NCBI RefSeq assembly: GCF_037482405.1
Contig: NZ_JBBHZZ010000002.1
Span: 248,001-312,000 of the forward strand
Length of the DNA stretch: 64,000 nucleotides
From: Pseudokineococcus marinus
Lineage (GTDB): Bacteria > Actinomycetota > Actinomycetes > Actinomycetales > Quadrisphaeraceae
Direction of reading: 5' to 3'
Under the pieces are notes generated by a model. The model saw only the letters and a program-made list of their open reading frames with translations. It had not been told where the DNA came from and did not search any database. A program made the position numbers and the translations under genes. Positions 33,770-42,526 of the stretch are shown here, piece by piece (position 1 is the stretch's first letter; the number at the start of each line of letters is the position of its first letter).

Positions 33770-34999
33770 CTAGCCGCGCGGCGCCGCTCGGCGCCACAGC
33801 GGCCCCCGGTCGTCCGCGCCGACCTCCTCGGCGTGCCCGCTGAGCGCCAGGCGCCCGAGGCACGCCAGGACGGTCTGCTCGGAGAGCCCCGCGGCCCGGG
33901 CGACCGAGACGACGGGCGCGCCCCGGCGCACGGGCAGGGCGTCCGCGACCCGCAGGTCCTCGCCCTCGAGGCCGGCGAGCGGGCGCCGGCGCCCCGACCG
34001 CTCCCGCTCGGGTGGGACGGGCACGTCCTCCCCGGAGGCCGCGTCGACGAGCTCGAGCACCTCGGCCGCGTCGGTCACGCAGGTGGCCGCGAGCTCCCGC
34101 ATCACCCGGTGGCAGCCGGCGGACGTGCTCGAGGTCACCGGTCCCGGCACCGCGCCGAGCGGTCGGAGCAGCCCGGCCGCCCGGGTGGCCGTGCTGAGGG
34201 CTCCCGAGCGCCAGGCCGCCTCGACGACGACGACCGCCGAGGAGGCGGCCGCGATGAGCCGGTTGCGCTCGAGGAACCGCCACCGCGTCGGGGACGCCCC
34301 CGGCGGCTGCTCCGCCACGACGACGTGCTCGGCCGCGATGCGCGCCAGCAGCGCCTCGTGCGCCGCGGGGTAGGCGCGGTCGACCCCGCAGGCGAGCACG
34401 GCCGCCGTCGCCCCGCCGACGGCCAGCGCCGCGCGGTGGGCGGCGGCGTCGATGCCGAAGGCGCCGCCCGAGACGACCGCGACCCCGCGCTCGGCGAGGC
34501 CCGCGGCCAGGTCGGCCGCGACGTGCTCGCCGTAGGCCGAGGCGGCGCGCGAGCCGACGAGGGCGACGGACCTCTCGACGAGGGGGCCCAGCGCCCCCGC
34601 GCCGCGCACCCACAGGCAGGGGGGCGCGGCGTCGCCGAGGTCGGCCAGCCGCCGGGGCCACTCCTCGTCCGCCGGGACGACGAGCCGCCCGCCGAGGCGG
34701 CCGAGCACCTCGGCGTCGCGGCGCGGGTCGAGCCCGTCGAGCCGCGGACGCCACCGGTCGAGACCGGCCCGCAGGGCGGCGCGGGCCCGCGGGGTGCCGG
34801 CGTCGCCCGGGAGCACCGGGACGTCGGTCCCCGCGAGGACGACGTCGAGCGCGCCCACGGGCCCGAGGGCCGAGCGCAGCGCGGCCGCCACCGCGTCGCC
34901 GGGCTCGGCGAGGCGGCTCCACGCCGCCCGCGCCCATCGGTCCTCTGCGGCCCAGGCCGGCGTCGCGCCCGGCAGCGGCAGCTGCTCCCCGCCGCTCAC
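33770..34999 (-). CDS. dprA: DNA-processing protein DprA
   Basis: The protein has 409 residues. The Rossmann core VALVGSRAASAYGEHVA ... VVSGGAFGIDAAAHRAAL and the NRLIAAASSAVVVVEAAWRSGAL segment are characteristic. A winged-helix domain follows at the C-terminus (ARAAGLSEQTVLACLGRLALSG). DprA protects incoming single-stranded DNA and loads RecA during transformation. The GTG start overlaps the yifB stop by 4 bases (GTGA). The N-terminal 110 residues resemble the usual SAM-like domain but are Ala-rich. Confidence 0.95.
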   Translation of the reverse strand: MSGGEQLPLPGATPAWAAEDRWARAAWSRLAEPGDAVAAALRSALGPVGALDVVLAGTDVPVLPGDAGTPRARAALRAGLDRWRPRLDGLDPRRDAEVLGRLGGRLVVPADEEWPRRLADLGDAAPPCLWVRGAGALGPLVERSVALVGSRAASAYGEHVAADLAAGLAERGVAVVSGGAFGIDAAAHRAALAVGGATAAVLACGVDRAYPAAHEALLARIAAEHVVVAEQPPGASPTRWRFLERNRLIAAASSAVVVVEAAWRSGALSTATRAAGLLRPLGAVPGPVTSSTSAGCHRVMRELAATCVTDAAEVLELVDAASGEDVPVPPERERSGRRRPLAGLEGEDLRVADALPVRRGAPVVSVARAAGLSEQTVLACLGRLALSGHAEEVGADDRGPLWRRAAPRG

Positions 35000-36537
35000 G
35001 CCGCGGTCCCGCGCAGGCGGAGCAGGAGCGCCCGCCCCACGTGGTCGCGGTCGGGCGCGACGGCGCCGTCGAGGTCGGCGAGGGTCCACGCCGTCCGCAG
35101 GCACCGGTCGTAGCCGCGCAGCGTCAGCCGCCCGCGGTCGAGGGCCGTGTCGAGGTCGCCGACGACCCCGGGCGCCGGGCGCAGCCGCCCGCGCAGCAGG
35201 CTCCCCGGTGCCTCGCCGTTGCAGCGGGCGCCCGAGCCGGCCAGGCGCGCGGCCTGCGCCGCGCGCGCGGCGCGGACGCGGGCGGCCACGACCGCCGTCG
35301 TCTCCCCCTCCGCCCCGAGGGCGAGCGCGGCCCGCGAGGGGGCCGCCACCTCGACCTGGAGGTCGACCCGGTCGAGCAGCGGCCCGGACAGCCGGGCGAG
35401 GTAGCGCCGCCGCTCCACCGAGGCGCACGTGCACGCGTCGCCGCGCCCGCTCGCGCGCCCGCACGGGCAGGGGTTGGCCGCGAGCACGAGCTGGAAGCGC
35501 GCCGGGTAGCGGGCCGCCCCGCCGGCCCGCGCGATGACGAGGCTGCCGTGCTCGAGCGGCTGCCGGAGCGCCTCGAGGACGTCCTTGCGGAACTCGGGGG
35601 CCTCGTCGAGGAAGAGGACGCCCCGGTGCGCCCGCGAGGCGGCGCCGGGGCGGACGACGCCGCTGCCGCCGCCGACGACCGAGGGCGTGGTCGCCGTGTG
35701 GTGCGGGTCCTCGAAGGGCGGGCGGCGCAGCAGGCCGCCGGCCGCGTCGAAGGTGCCCGCGACCGAGTGCACCGCGGTGACCTCGACCGCCTCCTCGTCG
35801 TCGAGGTCGGGCAGCAGCCCCGGCAGGCGGGCGGCGAGCATGGTCTTGCCGGCGCCCGGCGGTCCCACGAGCAGCAGGTGGTGCCCGCCCGCGGCGGCCA
35901 CCTCGACGGCCCGCCGCGCCTCGTCCTGGCCGACGACGTCCGCGAGGTCCGGTGGCGTCGCCGTCACGGGGGCGGGACCGGGGCGGCGCGCGGGGGGCTC
36001 GTCCGGGTCGCACGCCGCGTCGACCTCGCCGCCGTGCCCGCGGACCACCGCCGCGAGCGACGCAGCCGCGCGCACCTGGGCCCCCGGCACGAGCTCCGCC
36101 TCCGCCGCGTTCTCCTGCGGCACCACCACGCGCGGCGAGCCGGCGCGGACGGCGGCGACCACCGCGGGCAGGACGCCGCGCACCGGGCGCAGGCTCCCGT
36201 CGAGGCCGAGCTCCCCGAGGTGCGTCCAGCCGCGGACCGCCTCGCGCGCCACCCCGCCCTCCGCCGCGAGGACGGCGACGGCCACCGCGAGGTCGAAGCC
36301 GGCGCCCTGCTTGGGCAGCGAGGCGGGCGAGAGGTTCACGGTGACGCGCCGCGACGGCAGCGAGCAGCCGATGCCCGCGAGCGCCGCCCGGACGCGGTCG
36401 CGCGACTGGCCGAGGGACGTGTCCGGCAGGCCGGTGACGACGAAGGCCGGCAGGCCGGGGGTCACGAAGGCCTCGACCTCCACGACGGCGCCGGCGAGCC
36501 CGACGAGGGCGATGCCGCGCGTGGCGCCCAGCCCCAT
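34996..36537 (-). CDS. YifB/ComM family Mg-chelatase-like AAA ATPase
   Basis: The protein has 513 residues from ATG 36537, which overlaps the yraN stop (TGATG). An N-terminal Lon-protease-like (ChlI) domain covers about 15-170. The ATPase domain has Walker A GPPGAGKTM, Walker B LFLDEAPEF and a Mg_chelatase_C region with zinc-like cysteines (NPCPCGRASGRGDACTC). ComM relatives are helicases that extend branch migration during transformation. Position next to dprA fits DNA uptake or recombination. Confidence 0.92.
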   Translation of the reverse strand: MGLGATRGIALVGLAGAVVEVEAFVTPGLPAFVVTGLPDTSLGQSRDRVRAALAGIGCSLPSRRVTVNLSPASLPKQGAGFDLAVAVAVLAAEGGVAREAVRGWTHLGELGLDGSLRPVRGVLPAVVAAVRAGSPRVVVPQENAAEAELVPGAQVRAAASLAAVVRGHGGEVDAACDPDEPPARRPGPAPVTATPPDLADVVGQDEARRAVEVAAAGGHHLLLVGPPGAGKTMLAARLPGLLPDLDDEEAVEVTAVHSVAGTFDAAGGLLRRPPFEDPHHTATTPSVVGGGSGVVRPGAASRAHRGVLFLDEAPEFRKDVLEALRQPLEHGSLVIARAGGAARYPARFQLVLAANPCPCGRASGRGDACTCASVERRRYLARLSGPLLDRVDLQVEVAAPSRAALALGAEGETTAVVAARVRAARAAQAARLAGSGARCNGEAPGSLLRGRLRPAPGVVGDLDTALDRGRLTLRGYDRCLRTAWTLADLDGAVAPDRDHVGRALLLRLRGTAA

Positions 36538-36917
36538 CACGCCACCCCGCGCAGGTGCTCGACGCGGGCCGGGCCCGCGGGCGGGCGCAGCACGGCGACC
36601 GCGTCGACGCGCAGGCTGCCCGCCCGCTCCCCCGAGGCGTCCGCGAAGGCCACGAGCAGGCGCCGCACGCGCGCGGCCTTCACGGGCGTCACGGCCTCGA
36701 AGGGGTGGCCGGCGCCCGGCGTTCCCGCGGGGCCGCAGCGGCGGGTCTTCACCTCCACCGCCACGAGGGCGTCGCCGTCGCGGGCGACGACGTCGATCTC
36801 CCCGCGCACCGGGTCCGTGCAGCGCCAGTTGCGCGCCACCACCCGCATCCCGGCGGCCTCCAGGTGCGCCACCGCCACCTGCTCGCCGTACCGGCCCACC
36901 GCGTCGCTCGTCCGCAC
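36537..36917 (-). CDS. yraN: YraN/UPF0102 family protein
   Basis: The protein has 126 residues from GTG 36917, chosen because GGAGG lies eight bases upstream; three more in-frame codons to 36926 are possible. The family core is present: GRYGEQVAVAHLEAAGM, ARNWRC, RGEIDVVARDG and VAVEVKTRR, an endonuclease-like fold with the D-ExK residues. The function is not established. It is fixed in the actinobacterial rnhB-DUF2469-yraN-yifB-dprA cluster. Confidence 0.93.
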   Translation of the reverse strand: MRTSDAVGRYGEQVAVAHLEAAGMRVVARNWRCTDPVRGEIDVVARDGDALVAVEVKTRRCGPAGTPGAGHPFEAVTPVKAARVRRLLVAFADASGERAGSLRVDAVAVLRPPAGPARVEHLRGVA

Positions 36918-37098
36918 GAGAACCACCTCCGCGCCGCAGCGTGCGCGGCGCGGGACAGCGGCGGTCGGTGACGGCGCCCGGCTGTGGAGGGCCGGGCCCG
37001 GCCGGGGGCTGTGCGCACCGGGCGGACGCGCGGCGGGCGGCGCCGGGCGTCGGCGGGACGGGGACCGGCGGGGCGGCGGCCGACGGCTCAGCCGGTCG

Positions 37099-37407
37099 TC
37101 ACGTCTCCGGGACGGTGAGGTCGGACTTGGCCAGCTCCTCGACGTTGACGTCCTTGAAGGTGACGACGCGCACCTGCTTGACGAAGCGCGCCGACCGGTA
37201 GACGTCCCACACCCACGCGTCGGTGAGCGTCAGCTCGAACCAGACCTCACCGTCGGTGCTGCGCGGCACGAGGTCCACGGAGTTGGCGAGGTAGAAGCGG
37301 CGCTCCGTTTCGACGACGTAGGCGAACAGGCCCACGACGTCGCGGTACTCCCGGTAGAGCGCGAGCTCCATCTCGGTCTCGTAGTCCTCGAGGTCCTCAG
37401 CGCTCAT
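37099..37407 (-). CDS. DUF2469 family protein
   Basis: The protein has 102 residues. The sequence MSAEDLEDYETEMEL followed by LYREYRDVVGLFAYVVETERRFYLAN (key residues YREYRDVV and ERRFYLAN) is typical of DUF2469, a small acidic protein of unknown function found only in actinobacteria. The ATG overlaps the rnhB stop by 4 bases (ATGA), so its level should follow rnhB. Confidence 0.93.
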   Translation of the reverse strand: MSAEDLEDYETEMELALYREYRDVVGLFAYVVETERRFYLANSVDLVPRSTDGEVWFELTLTDAWVWDVYRSARFVKQVRVVTFKDVNVEELAKSDLTVPET

Positions 37408-38348
37408 GGGCCCTTCCGCGCGCTCGGGGCCGGCACCGCCGCCGGCAGGTCGCCGTCCATCCTGCCCGACGCCGGGCGCCTGTCCCGACCGGCGGGCGCC
37501 TGCACCGGCAGCTCCGCGAGGGCGGCCGCGACGGCGGGTCCCCGTCCCGGCTCCTCCGCGGCCTCCCCTTCCGGCGCCGCGGCGGCGGGCACGGGCTCGC
37601 AGCCCGGCAGCCGCCAGCTGCGCCGGTGCTGGACGCAGGGCCCGTGGCGGCGCAGCGCGGCCAGGTGGTCGGGGGCGGAGTAGCCCTTGTTGCCGGACCA
37701 GCCGTAGCGCTCGTCGCGGGCGCCGAGGTCGCGCAGCAGGGCGTCGCGCTCGGTCTTGGCGAGGACGCTGGCGGCGGCCACGGCCGCGCAGCGCAGGTCG
37801 GCCTTGACCTGCGTGCGCACCAGCCACGGGTCGGTCCGGGCGCCGCCGCGGGGCACCGGTGTCGACAGCCAGTCGTGCGAGCCGTCGAGCAGCACGACGT
37901 CCGGGACGACGGCCAGCTGCTCGAGCGCCCGCCGCCCGGCCAGCCGCAGCGCGCGGACGATGCCCAGGGCGTCGACCTCCCCCGCGCTGGCGTGCCCGAC
38001 GGCGTGCGCGGGCGCCCAGCGGCGCAGGCGCGGGGCGAGGGCCTCGCGCGCCTCGGGAGCGAGCAGCTTGGAGTCCCGCAGCCCGGCAGGGGCCGTCCGC
38101 GTGGCCGCGTCCACGACGGCGACGCCGACGCTCACGGGTCCGGCGAGGGCGCCGCGGCCCACCTCGTCGACCCCGGCCACGAGGAGGTGGCCCTCGCGCA
38201 GGAGCGCGCGCTCGGCCCGGAGGGTGGGGGTCGACCCGCGGGTCCCCCCGCCCCGGGAGGGAGCCCCGCCCCGCGCGGAGGCAGCGCCGCGGGAGGGCGC
38301 CGGGCGGCGCGCCGCGGGGCGGCCCGAGGCCGCGCCGGCCCCGCTCAC
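37404..38348 (-). CDS. rnhB: Ribonuclease HII
   Basis: The protein has 314 residues, longer than usual because of a disordered Arg/Gly-rich N-terminus (about 1-60) and a Pro/Ala-rich C-terminal tail (about 270-314). The catalytic core is complete: VAGVDEVGRGALAGPV, the third acidic residue in LLDGSHDW and the ASVLAKTERD segment. It removes misincorporated ribonucleotides from DNA. The GTG overlaps the lepB stop by 4 bases. Confidence 0.95.
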   Translation of the reverse strand: MSGAGAASGRPAARRPAPSRGAASARGGAPSRGGGTRGSTPTLRAERALLREGHLLVAGVDEVGRGALAGPVSVGVAVVDAATRTAPAGLRDSKLLAPEAREALAPRLRRWAPAHAVGHASAGEVDALGIVRALRLAGRRALEQLAVVPDVVLLDGSHDWLSTPVPRGGARTDPWLVRTQVKADLRCAAVAAASVLAKTERDALLRDLGARDERYGWSGNKGYSAPDHLAALRRHGPCVQHRRSWRLPGCEPVPAAAAPEGEAAEEPGRGPAVAAALAELPVQAPAGRDRRPASGRMDGDLPAAVPAPSARKGP

Positions 38349-39169
38349 GAGCCGGCGACCGGAGCCGTCGGCGTCGCCCCGCCCTGCTCGACGCCGGTCC
38401 CGCTCGCGGCGGGCGGGGGCACGCGCCGGAAGGCGTCCTCGCCCTGGCCGAGCCAGTCCCACCGGTCGAGCGGCCACACGAGGAGCACCGCGCGGCCCAC
38501 GACGTCGTCCAGCGGCACGGTGCCCCCGCCCTCGAGCTGGGTGTGGGCGCGGCTGTCGAGGGAGTCGGAGCGGTGGTCCCCCATGACCCAGATGCGTCCC
38601 TCGGGGACGACGACGGAGAAGGCCTCCGCGCTGGGCAGGTCGCCGGGGTAGACGTAGCGCTCCTCGACGGGCTCGCCGTTGACGACGAGCTCCCCCGTGC
38701 CGTCGGCGGAGACCGTGTCGCCCGGCAGGCCGATGACCCGCTTGATGAGGTGGTCGCCCGAGTCCTCCGGCAGGACGCCGACGAAGGACAGGACGTCCGC
38801 GACGGCCGCGCCGACCGCCGTCCGGTCGGGGGCGGGCGCCTGGTCGAGCCACCCGCCGGGGTCGGTGAAGACGACGACGTCGCCGCGCTCCAGCTCGAAC
38901 GGGCCCGGGGTCAGCCGGCTGACGAGGACGCGGTCGCCCACCTCGAGGGTCGGCTGCATCGACTCCGAGGGGATGAAGAACGCCTGCACGAGGAAGGTCT
39001 TGATGAGCAGCGAGAGCACGAGCGCGGTGACGACCACGACGACGACCTCGCGCAGCGCGCCCGTCAGGCCGCCGCCGCGGCGCGGCTCCTCCTCGGCGGG
39101 CGGCGCCCCGCCCGCCGCGGGCCGCTCGTCGCCCCGACCGTCCACGGGCCCGCCCTCTGCGCTGCTCAC
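38345..39169 (-). CDS. lepB: Signal peptidase I
   Basis: The protein has 274 residues from GTG 39169, with GGAGG six bases upstream. After an acidic disordered N-terminus, one transmembrane helix (about 41-60) leads to the catalytic Ser70 in FIPSESMQPTL. The general-base Lys133 is in GDHLIKRVIGLPGD and the box E residues are in VMGDHRSDSLDSR. It cleaves signal peptides of exported proteins. It is 278 bp downstream of rplS, with a terminator between, so lepB-rnhB-DUF2469 is its own operon. Confidence 0.97.
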   Translation of the reverse strand: MSSAEGGPVDGRGDERPAAGGAPPAEEEPRRGGGLTGALREVVVVVVTALVLSLLIKTFLVQAFFIPSESMQPTLEVGDRVLVSRLTPGPFELERGDVVVFTDPGGWLDQAPAPDRTAVGAAVADVLSFVGVLPEDSGDHLIKRVIGLPGDTVSADGTGELVVNGEPVEERYVYPGDLPSAEAFSVVVPEGRIWVMGDHRSDSLDSRAHTQLEGGGTVPLDDVVGRAVLLVWPLDRWDWLGQGEDAFRRVPPPAASGTGVEQGGATPTAPVAGS

Positions 39170-39369
39170 GCACGTCCTCCACCCTCGTGGCCCTCGCGGC
39201 CCCGTCACGTCCCCCGCCACCCGCACCGGCGGGCCGCCTCGACCGGGCCGGCCCCGGCCGCCCCGACGGCCCAGCCTCGCACCCCCCGGGCCCGGCCCGC
39301 GCCGGTGGCGCGCCCGGGCGCCCCCGGGCGGGGGACGACGACGGCCGGACGCGGGGCGGGCGCGGACGA

Positions 39370-39419
39370 CCACGCCCCCGCCCGCGACGGTCGGGAGGAC
39401 CGTGCGGACGGGGGCGTGG
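39370..39419 (-). terminator. Terminator after rplS
   Basis: CCACGCCCCCG (39370-39380) pairs with CGGGGGCGTGG (39409-39419). An inner 6-bp stem, ACGGTC with GACCGT (39387-39392 and 39398-39403), closes the structure. It lies 28 bp past the rplS stop. Confidence 0.75.
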
Positions 39420-39447
39420 CGCGGGCGCGGCCGGAGGGCCGGCCTGG

Positions 39448-39804
39448 TCAGCGCGAGACGGGCTCGCGCTTCTCCTTGATCTTGGCGGCCTTGCCGCGCA
39501 GCTCGCGCAGGTAGTACAGCTTCGCGCGGCGGACGTCGCCGCGGGTGACGACCTCGATCCGCTCGATGGCGGGGGTGTGCACCGGGAAGGTGCGCTCCAC
39601 GCCGACGCCGAAGCTCACCTTGCGGGCCGTGAAGGTCTCGCGGACGCCGTCGCCCTGGCGGCGGAGCACGACGCCCTGGAACAGCTGCACGCGCGAGCGG
39701 GTGCCCTCGATGACCTTGACGTGCACCTTGACGGTGTCGCCGGGCCGGAACTCGGGGATGTCGTCGCGCATCGAGGCTGCGTCGAGCCCGTCCAGTGTCT
39801 GCAT
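39448..39804 (-). CDS. rplS: 50S ribosomal protein bL19
   Basis: The protein has 118 residues. Signatures are DIPEFRPGDTVKVHVKV, FQGVVLRRQG, ETFTARKVSFGVGVERTFP and the C-terminal AKLYYLRELRGKAAKIKE. It sits at the 30S-50S interface. The ATG is preceded by GGGAGA. It follows trmD in the rpsP-rimM-trmD-rplS order, but 249 bp separate it from trmD; that spacer (39805-40053) holds a repeated GACGTCGG pair and no gene. Confidence 0.98.
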   Translation of the reverse strand: MQTLDGLDAASMRDDIPEFRPGDTVKVHVKVIEGTRSRVQLFQGVVLRRQGDGVRETFTARKVSFGVGVERTFPVHTPAIERIEVVTRGDVRRAKLYYLRELRGKAAKIKEKREPVSR

Positions 39805-40053
39805 CGTCTGCTGCTCTCCCGCGCACCGCCGCAGGCCGGTCGCGCACTCGTGGCGGGGCCGCGCCCCGTCGTCCTCGTGATGGTCCGAGCCGCCGGGCGG
39901 CTCGCGCCGGTCTCCTCCGGGCTCCGCACGCCCCCTGCGGCAGGGGCGGGCCCGTCGTCCGGCTCGGCGGGCCAGTCTGCCACAGCCCGGCCGCACCGCC
40001 GACCGCCTCGGCGGCGCCCCGACGTCGGTGCCCTGACGTCGGCGACCGGCGGC

Positions 40054-40866
40054 TCAGCTCCCGGGCGCCCAGCCCTCCTCGGCGAGGACGGCGAGGTCGG
40101 CGGCGTCGAGCGCCGCCGGGTCCCGCGCCACGAGCGCGGCCAGGAGGTCGGGGCGGCGGCGCGCCGTGCGGCGCAGCCCCTGCTCGCGGCGCCACCGGGC
40201 GACCTGGCCGTGGTGGCCGGACAGGAGCACGTCCGGCACGTCGAGGTCGCGCCACCGCGGCGGGCGCGTGTAGACGGGGTGCTCGAGCAGCCCCTGCTCG
40301 TGGGACTCCTCGAGGAGCGAGTCCGGGTTGCCGACGACGCCCGGCAGGAGCCGGCCGACGGCCTCGACGAGCGCGAGGGCCGCGACCTCGCCGCCGTTGA
40401 GGACGTAGTCGCCGAGGCTGAAGGGCTGCACGCGGTACCGCTGCGCGGCGTCGACCAGCACGCGCTCGTCGATCCCCTCGTACCGCCCGCAGGCGACGAC
40501 CAGGCGCGGCTCGGCGGCCAGCGCGTGCGCCGTCGACTGGTCGAGCGGGCGGCCGGACGGGCTGGGCACGAGCAGCAGGGGCGGCTCCGCGCCGTCGCCC
40601 GCGGGCGGGAGGGGGCCGACGGGGCCGTCAGGGCCCTCGCACCGGTGCACCGCGTCGAGGGCGCGGCCCCAGGGCTCGGGCAGCATGACCATGCCGGCGC
40701 CGCCGCCCGCCGGGGTGTCGTCCACGGTGCGGTGGCGGTCCTCGGTCCACCCGCGCAGGTCGTGCACGTGCAGGTCGAGCAGCCCGAGCCGCTGCGCACG
40801 GCCGATGAGGGACAGCTGCAGCGGGGCGAGGTAGTCGGGGAAGATCGTGACGACGTCGACGCGCAC
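40054..40866 (-). CDS. trmD: tRNA (guanine37-N1)-methyltransferase
   Basis: The protein has 270 residues from GTG 40866, one base after the rimM stop. The N-terminal DVVTIFPDYLAPL, the trefoil-knot SAM site ACGRYEGIDERV and SLGDYVLNGGEVAAL, and the C-terminal VPDVLLSGHHGQVARWRR are present. It methylates G37 of tRNAs reading CCN/CUN/CGG codons and so prevents frameshifting. One moderate insert (PLPPAGDGAEPP) follows the first third. Confidence 0.97.
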   Translation of the reverse strand: MRVDVVTIFPDYLAPLQLSLIGRAQRLGLLDLHVHDLRGWTEDRHRTVDDTPAGGGAGMVMLPEPWGRALDAVHRCEGPDGPVGPLPPAGDGAEPPLLLVPSPSGRPLDQSTAHALAAEPRLVVACGRYEGIDERVLVDAAQRYRVQPFSLGDYVLNGGEVAALALVEAVGRLLPGVVGNPDSLLEESHEQGLLEHPVYTRPPRWRDLDVPDVLLSGHHGQVARWRREQGLRRTARRRPDLLAALVARDPAALDAADLAVLAEEGWAPGS

Positions 40867-40867
40867 G

Positions 40868-41527
40868 TCAGCGGTCCGCCGCCGCGGGGCCCTCGGCGCC
40901 CGCTCCCCCGGCGTCGTCGCCCCGCCCGGCGCCCGGTCCCCCGGCGCCCGGTCCCCCGGCGCCCGCCGCCCCGTCGTCCGCCAGCCCGTCGTCGCCCGCC
41001 TCGTCGTCCTCCGCGGGCACGGCCTCGAGGAGGCCGCCGGGCGGGTCCAGCACGACCCGGCCGCCGGCGATGTCGACCTCCGGGACGATCGACCGGACGA
41101 AGGGGACGAGCGCGGTGGCGCCGGAGGGCTGCCGCACGACGAGCGCGTCCTGCGCGGGCAGGTGCTCGAGGCCGACGACCTCGCCGACGTCGCGCCCGTC
41201 GACCGTGGTCGCCCGCAGGCCGACGAGCTGGCCGCGGTGCCAGGCGTCCTCCTCGACCTCGGCCGGGTCGTCGGGGTCGACGTCGACGAGCAGCAGCACG
41301 CCGCGCAGCTCCTCCGCGGCGGTGCGGTCGGCGACCTCGGCGAAGGCGACGAGCGGCCGCCCCTGGTGCTCGCGCGAGCTCGCGATGGTCAGCACCCCGA
41401 CGTCGGGGTCCGTGCGCAGGCGGGCGCCCACGGCGAGCCGGCGGCCCGGGTCGTCGGTGCGGACCTCCAGGGCGACCTCGCCGCGCAGCCCGTGCGGGCG
41501 GCCGGCGCGGGCGACGACGAGCTCCAC
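40868..41527 (-). CDS. rimM: Ribosome maturation factor RimM
   Basis: The protein has 219 residues from GTG 41527 (GAGGAG upstream). The N-terminal domain begins VVARAGRPHGLRGEVALEV; the PRC-barrel domain includes WHRGQLVGLRATT and ALVPFVRSIVPEVDI. It assists maturation of the 30S head. The last 45 residues are a Gly/Ala/Asp-rich tail encoded partly by a 15-bp tandem repeat (40928-40964) giving GAGGP units; this tail is unlikely to be essential. Confidence 0.95.
   Translation of the reverse strand: MELVVARAGRPHGLRGEVALEVRTDDPGRRLAVGARLRTDPDVGVLTIASSREHQGRPLVAFAEVADRTAAEELRGVLLLVDVDPDDPAEVEEDAWHRGQLVGLRATTVDGRDVGEVVGLEHLPAQDALVVRQPSGATALVPFVRSIVPEVDIAGGRVVLDPPGGLLEAVPAEDDEAGDDGLADDGAAGAGGPGAGGPGAGRGDDAGGAGAEGPAAADR
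40928..40964. repeat. 15-bp in-frame tandem repeat inside rimM
   Basis: GGCGCCCGGTCCCCC occurs at 40928-40942 and 40943-40957 with a partial third copy. It encodes repeated Gly-Ala-Gly-Gly-Pro in the RimM tail. Confidence 0.85.
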
Positions 41528-41561
41528 GGCGCTCCTCTGGGTCAGGGCCGGCGGGCGGCCC

Positions 41562-41587
41562 GGGTGGGACGTGCGGGTGGGACGTGC
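41562..41587. repeat. 13-bp perfect tandem duplication in the khpA-rimM spacer
   Basis: GGGTGGGACGTGC is repeated twice without a gap (41562-41574, 41575-41587). It lies between the rimM start and a hairpin. Confidence 0.85.
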
Positions 41588-41637
41588 GTGCCGGGGTGTC
41601 GCCCCGCACCGACCGGGGGTCCGGGGCCGCAGACGGC

Positions 41638-41670
41638 GCGAGCCCCGCCCGCCGTGCGGGAGGGGCTCGC
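41638..41670 (-). terminator. Hairpin between the KH-domain gene and rimM
   Basis: A 14-base stem with a single mismatch: GCGAGCCCCGCCCG (41638-41651) against 41657-41670, loop CCGTG. It lies 39 bp past the KH-domain stop and could end or attenuate transcription from rpsP before rimM-trmD. Confidence 0.6.
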
Positions 41671-41708
41671 GCCAGGTGCTGCGGTGCTGCGAGGACCGGG
41701 CCGGCGGG

Positions 41709-41954
41709 TCAGCGAGCGCGGTCGACGTCGACGACGTCGACGCGCACCGGGCCCTCCCCGCGCGAGAGCGCGGAGAGGACGGTCCGCAGCGAGGTGGCCG
41801 TGCGCCCCGACCGGCCGATCACGCGGCCCAGGTCGTCGGGGTGCACCCGCACCTCGAGCACCGTCCCGCGCCGCACCGGGCGGTCGGCGACCCGCACGTC
41901 GTCGGGGTTGTCCACGATGCCGCGGACGAGGTGCTCGAGGGCGTCGGCGAGCAC
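41709..41954 (-). CDS. khpA: KH-domain RNA-binding protein KhpA
   Basis: The protein has 81 residues, full length for the family. The KH signature is DDLGRVIGRSGRTATSLRTVL (key residues GRVIGRSGRTA), preceded by LEHLVRGIVDNPDDV. KhpA binds small RNAs and mRNAs with KhpB. Its GTG start is one base after the rpsP stop, so the two are co-translated. This rpsP-KH-rimM-trmD order is standard in actinobacteria. Confidence 0.95.
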   Translation of the reverse strand: MLADALEHLVRGIVDNPDDVRVADRPVRRGTVLEVRVHPDDLGRVIGRSGRTATSLRTVLSALSRGEGPVRVDVVDVDRAR

Positions 41955-41955
41955 G

Positions 41956-42399
41956 TCAGGCCTTCGCGACCGGGGCGTCCTCGGACGGCGCCGACTCGGA
42001 GGCCTTCTCGCCCGAGCCCTTCGCCGTCGCGTCCTTCTTCGGGGCGAGCTCGGCCGGGCCGCTCTCGCGGGCGGCGGCCTCGAAGGCCGCGCGGCGGTCC
42101 GCCTTGGGCTCGGCCGTGCGCAGCGTGCCCTCGGCGCCCGGGAGGCCCTTGAACTTCTGCCAGTCGCCCGTGATCTTGAGCAGCGCGGCGACCTGCTCGG
42201 TCGGCTGCGCGCCGACGCCGAGCCAGTACTGCGCGCGCTCGGAGTCGATCTCGATGAACGAGGGCTCCTGGGTCGGGTGGTACTTCCCGATCTCCTCGAT
42301 CGCGCGGCCGTCGCGCTTGGTGCGCGAGTCGGCGACGACGACGCGGTAGTACGGGGCCCGGATCTTGCCCAGGCGCTTGAGACGGATCTTGACTGCCAC
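41956..42399 (-). CDS. rpsP: 30S ribosomal protein bS16
   Basis: The protein has 147 residues from GTG 42399 (AGGAG 12 bases upstream). The S16 core is residues 1-80 (VKIRLKRLGKIRAPYYRVVVADSR, recognised by RLKRLG and PYYRVVVADSR; EEIGKYHPTQEPS). The remainder is an Ala/Lys/Glu-rich tail (AKGSGEKASESAPSEDAPVAKA in part), much longer than the 80-90 residues of most S16 proteins but common in actinobacteria. It heads the rpsP-khpA unit. Confidence 0.97.
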   Translation of the reverse strand: MAVKIRLKRLGKIRAPYYRVVVADSRTKRDGRAIEEIGKYHPTQEPSFIEIDSERAQYWLGVGAQPTEQVAALLKITGDWQKFKGLPGAEGTLRTAEPKADRRAAFEAAARESGPAELAPKKDATAKGSGEKASESAPSEDAPVAKA

Positions 42400-42526
42400 G
42401 GTGGAGGGGTTCTCCTGGTTCGTCTGGGGTGAGCGCGCCCGCCCGACGTGGGGCCCGCCGGGGCGTCGGTGCTGCAGGACTCGCGCGCCGCGGGTGAGAG
42501 GGTCCCTCGGCGCCCGGTACAGCGGG

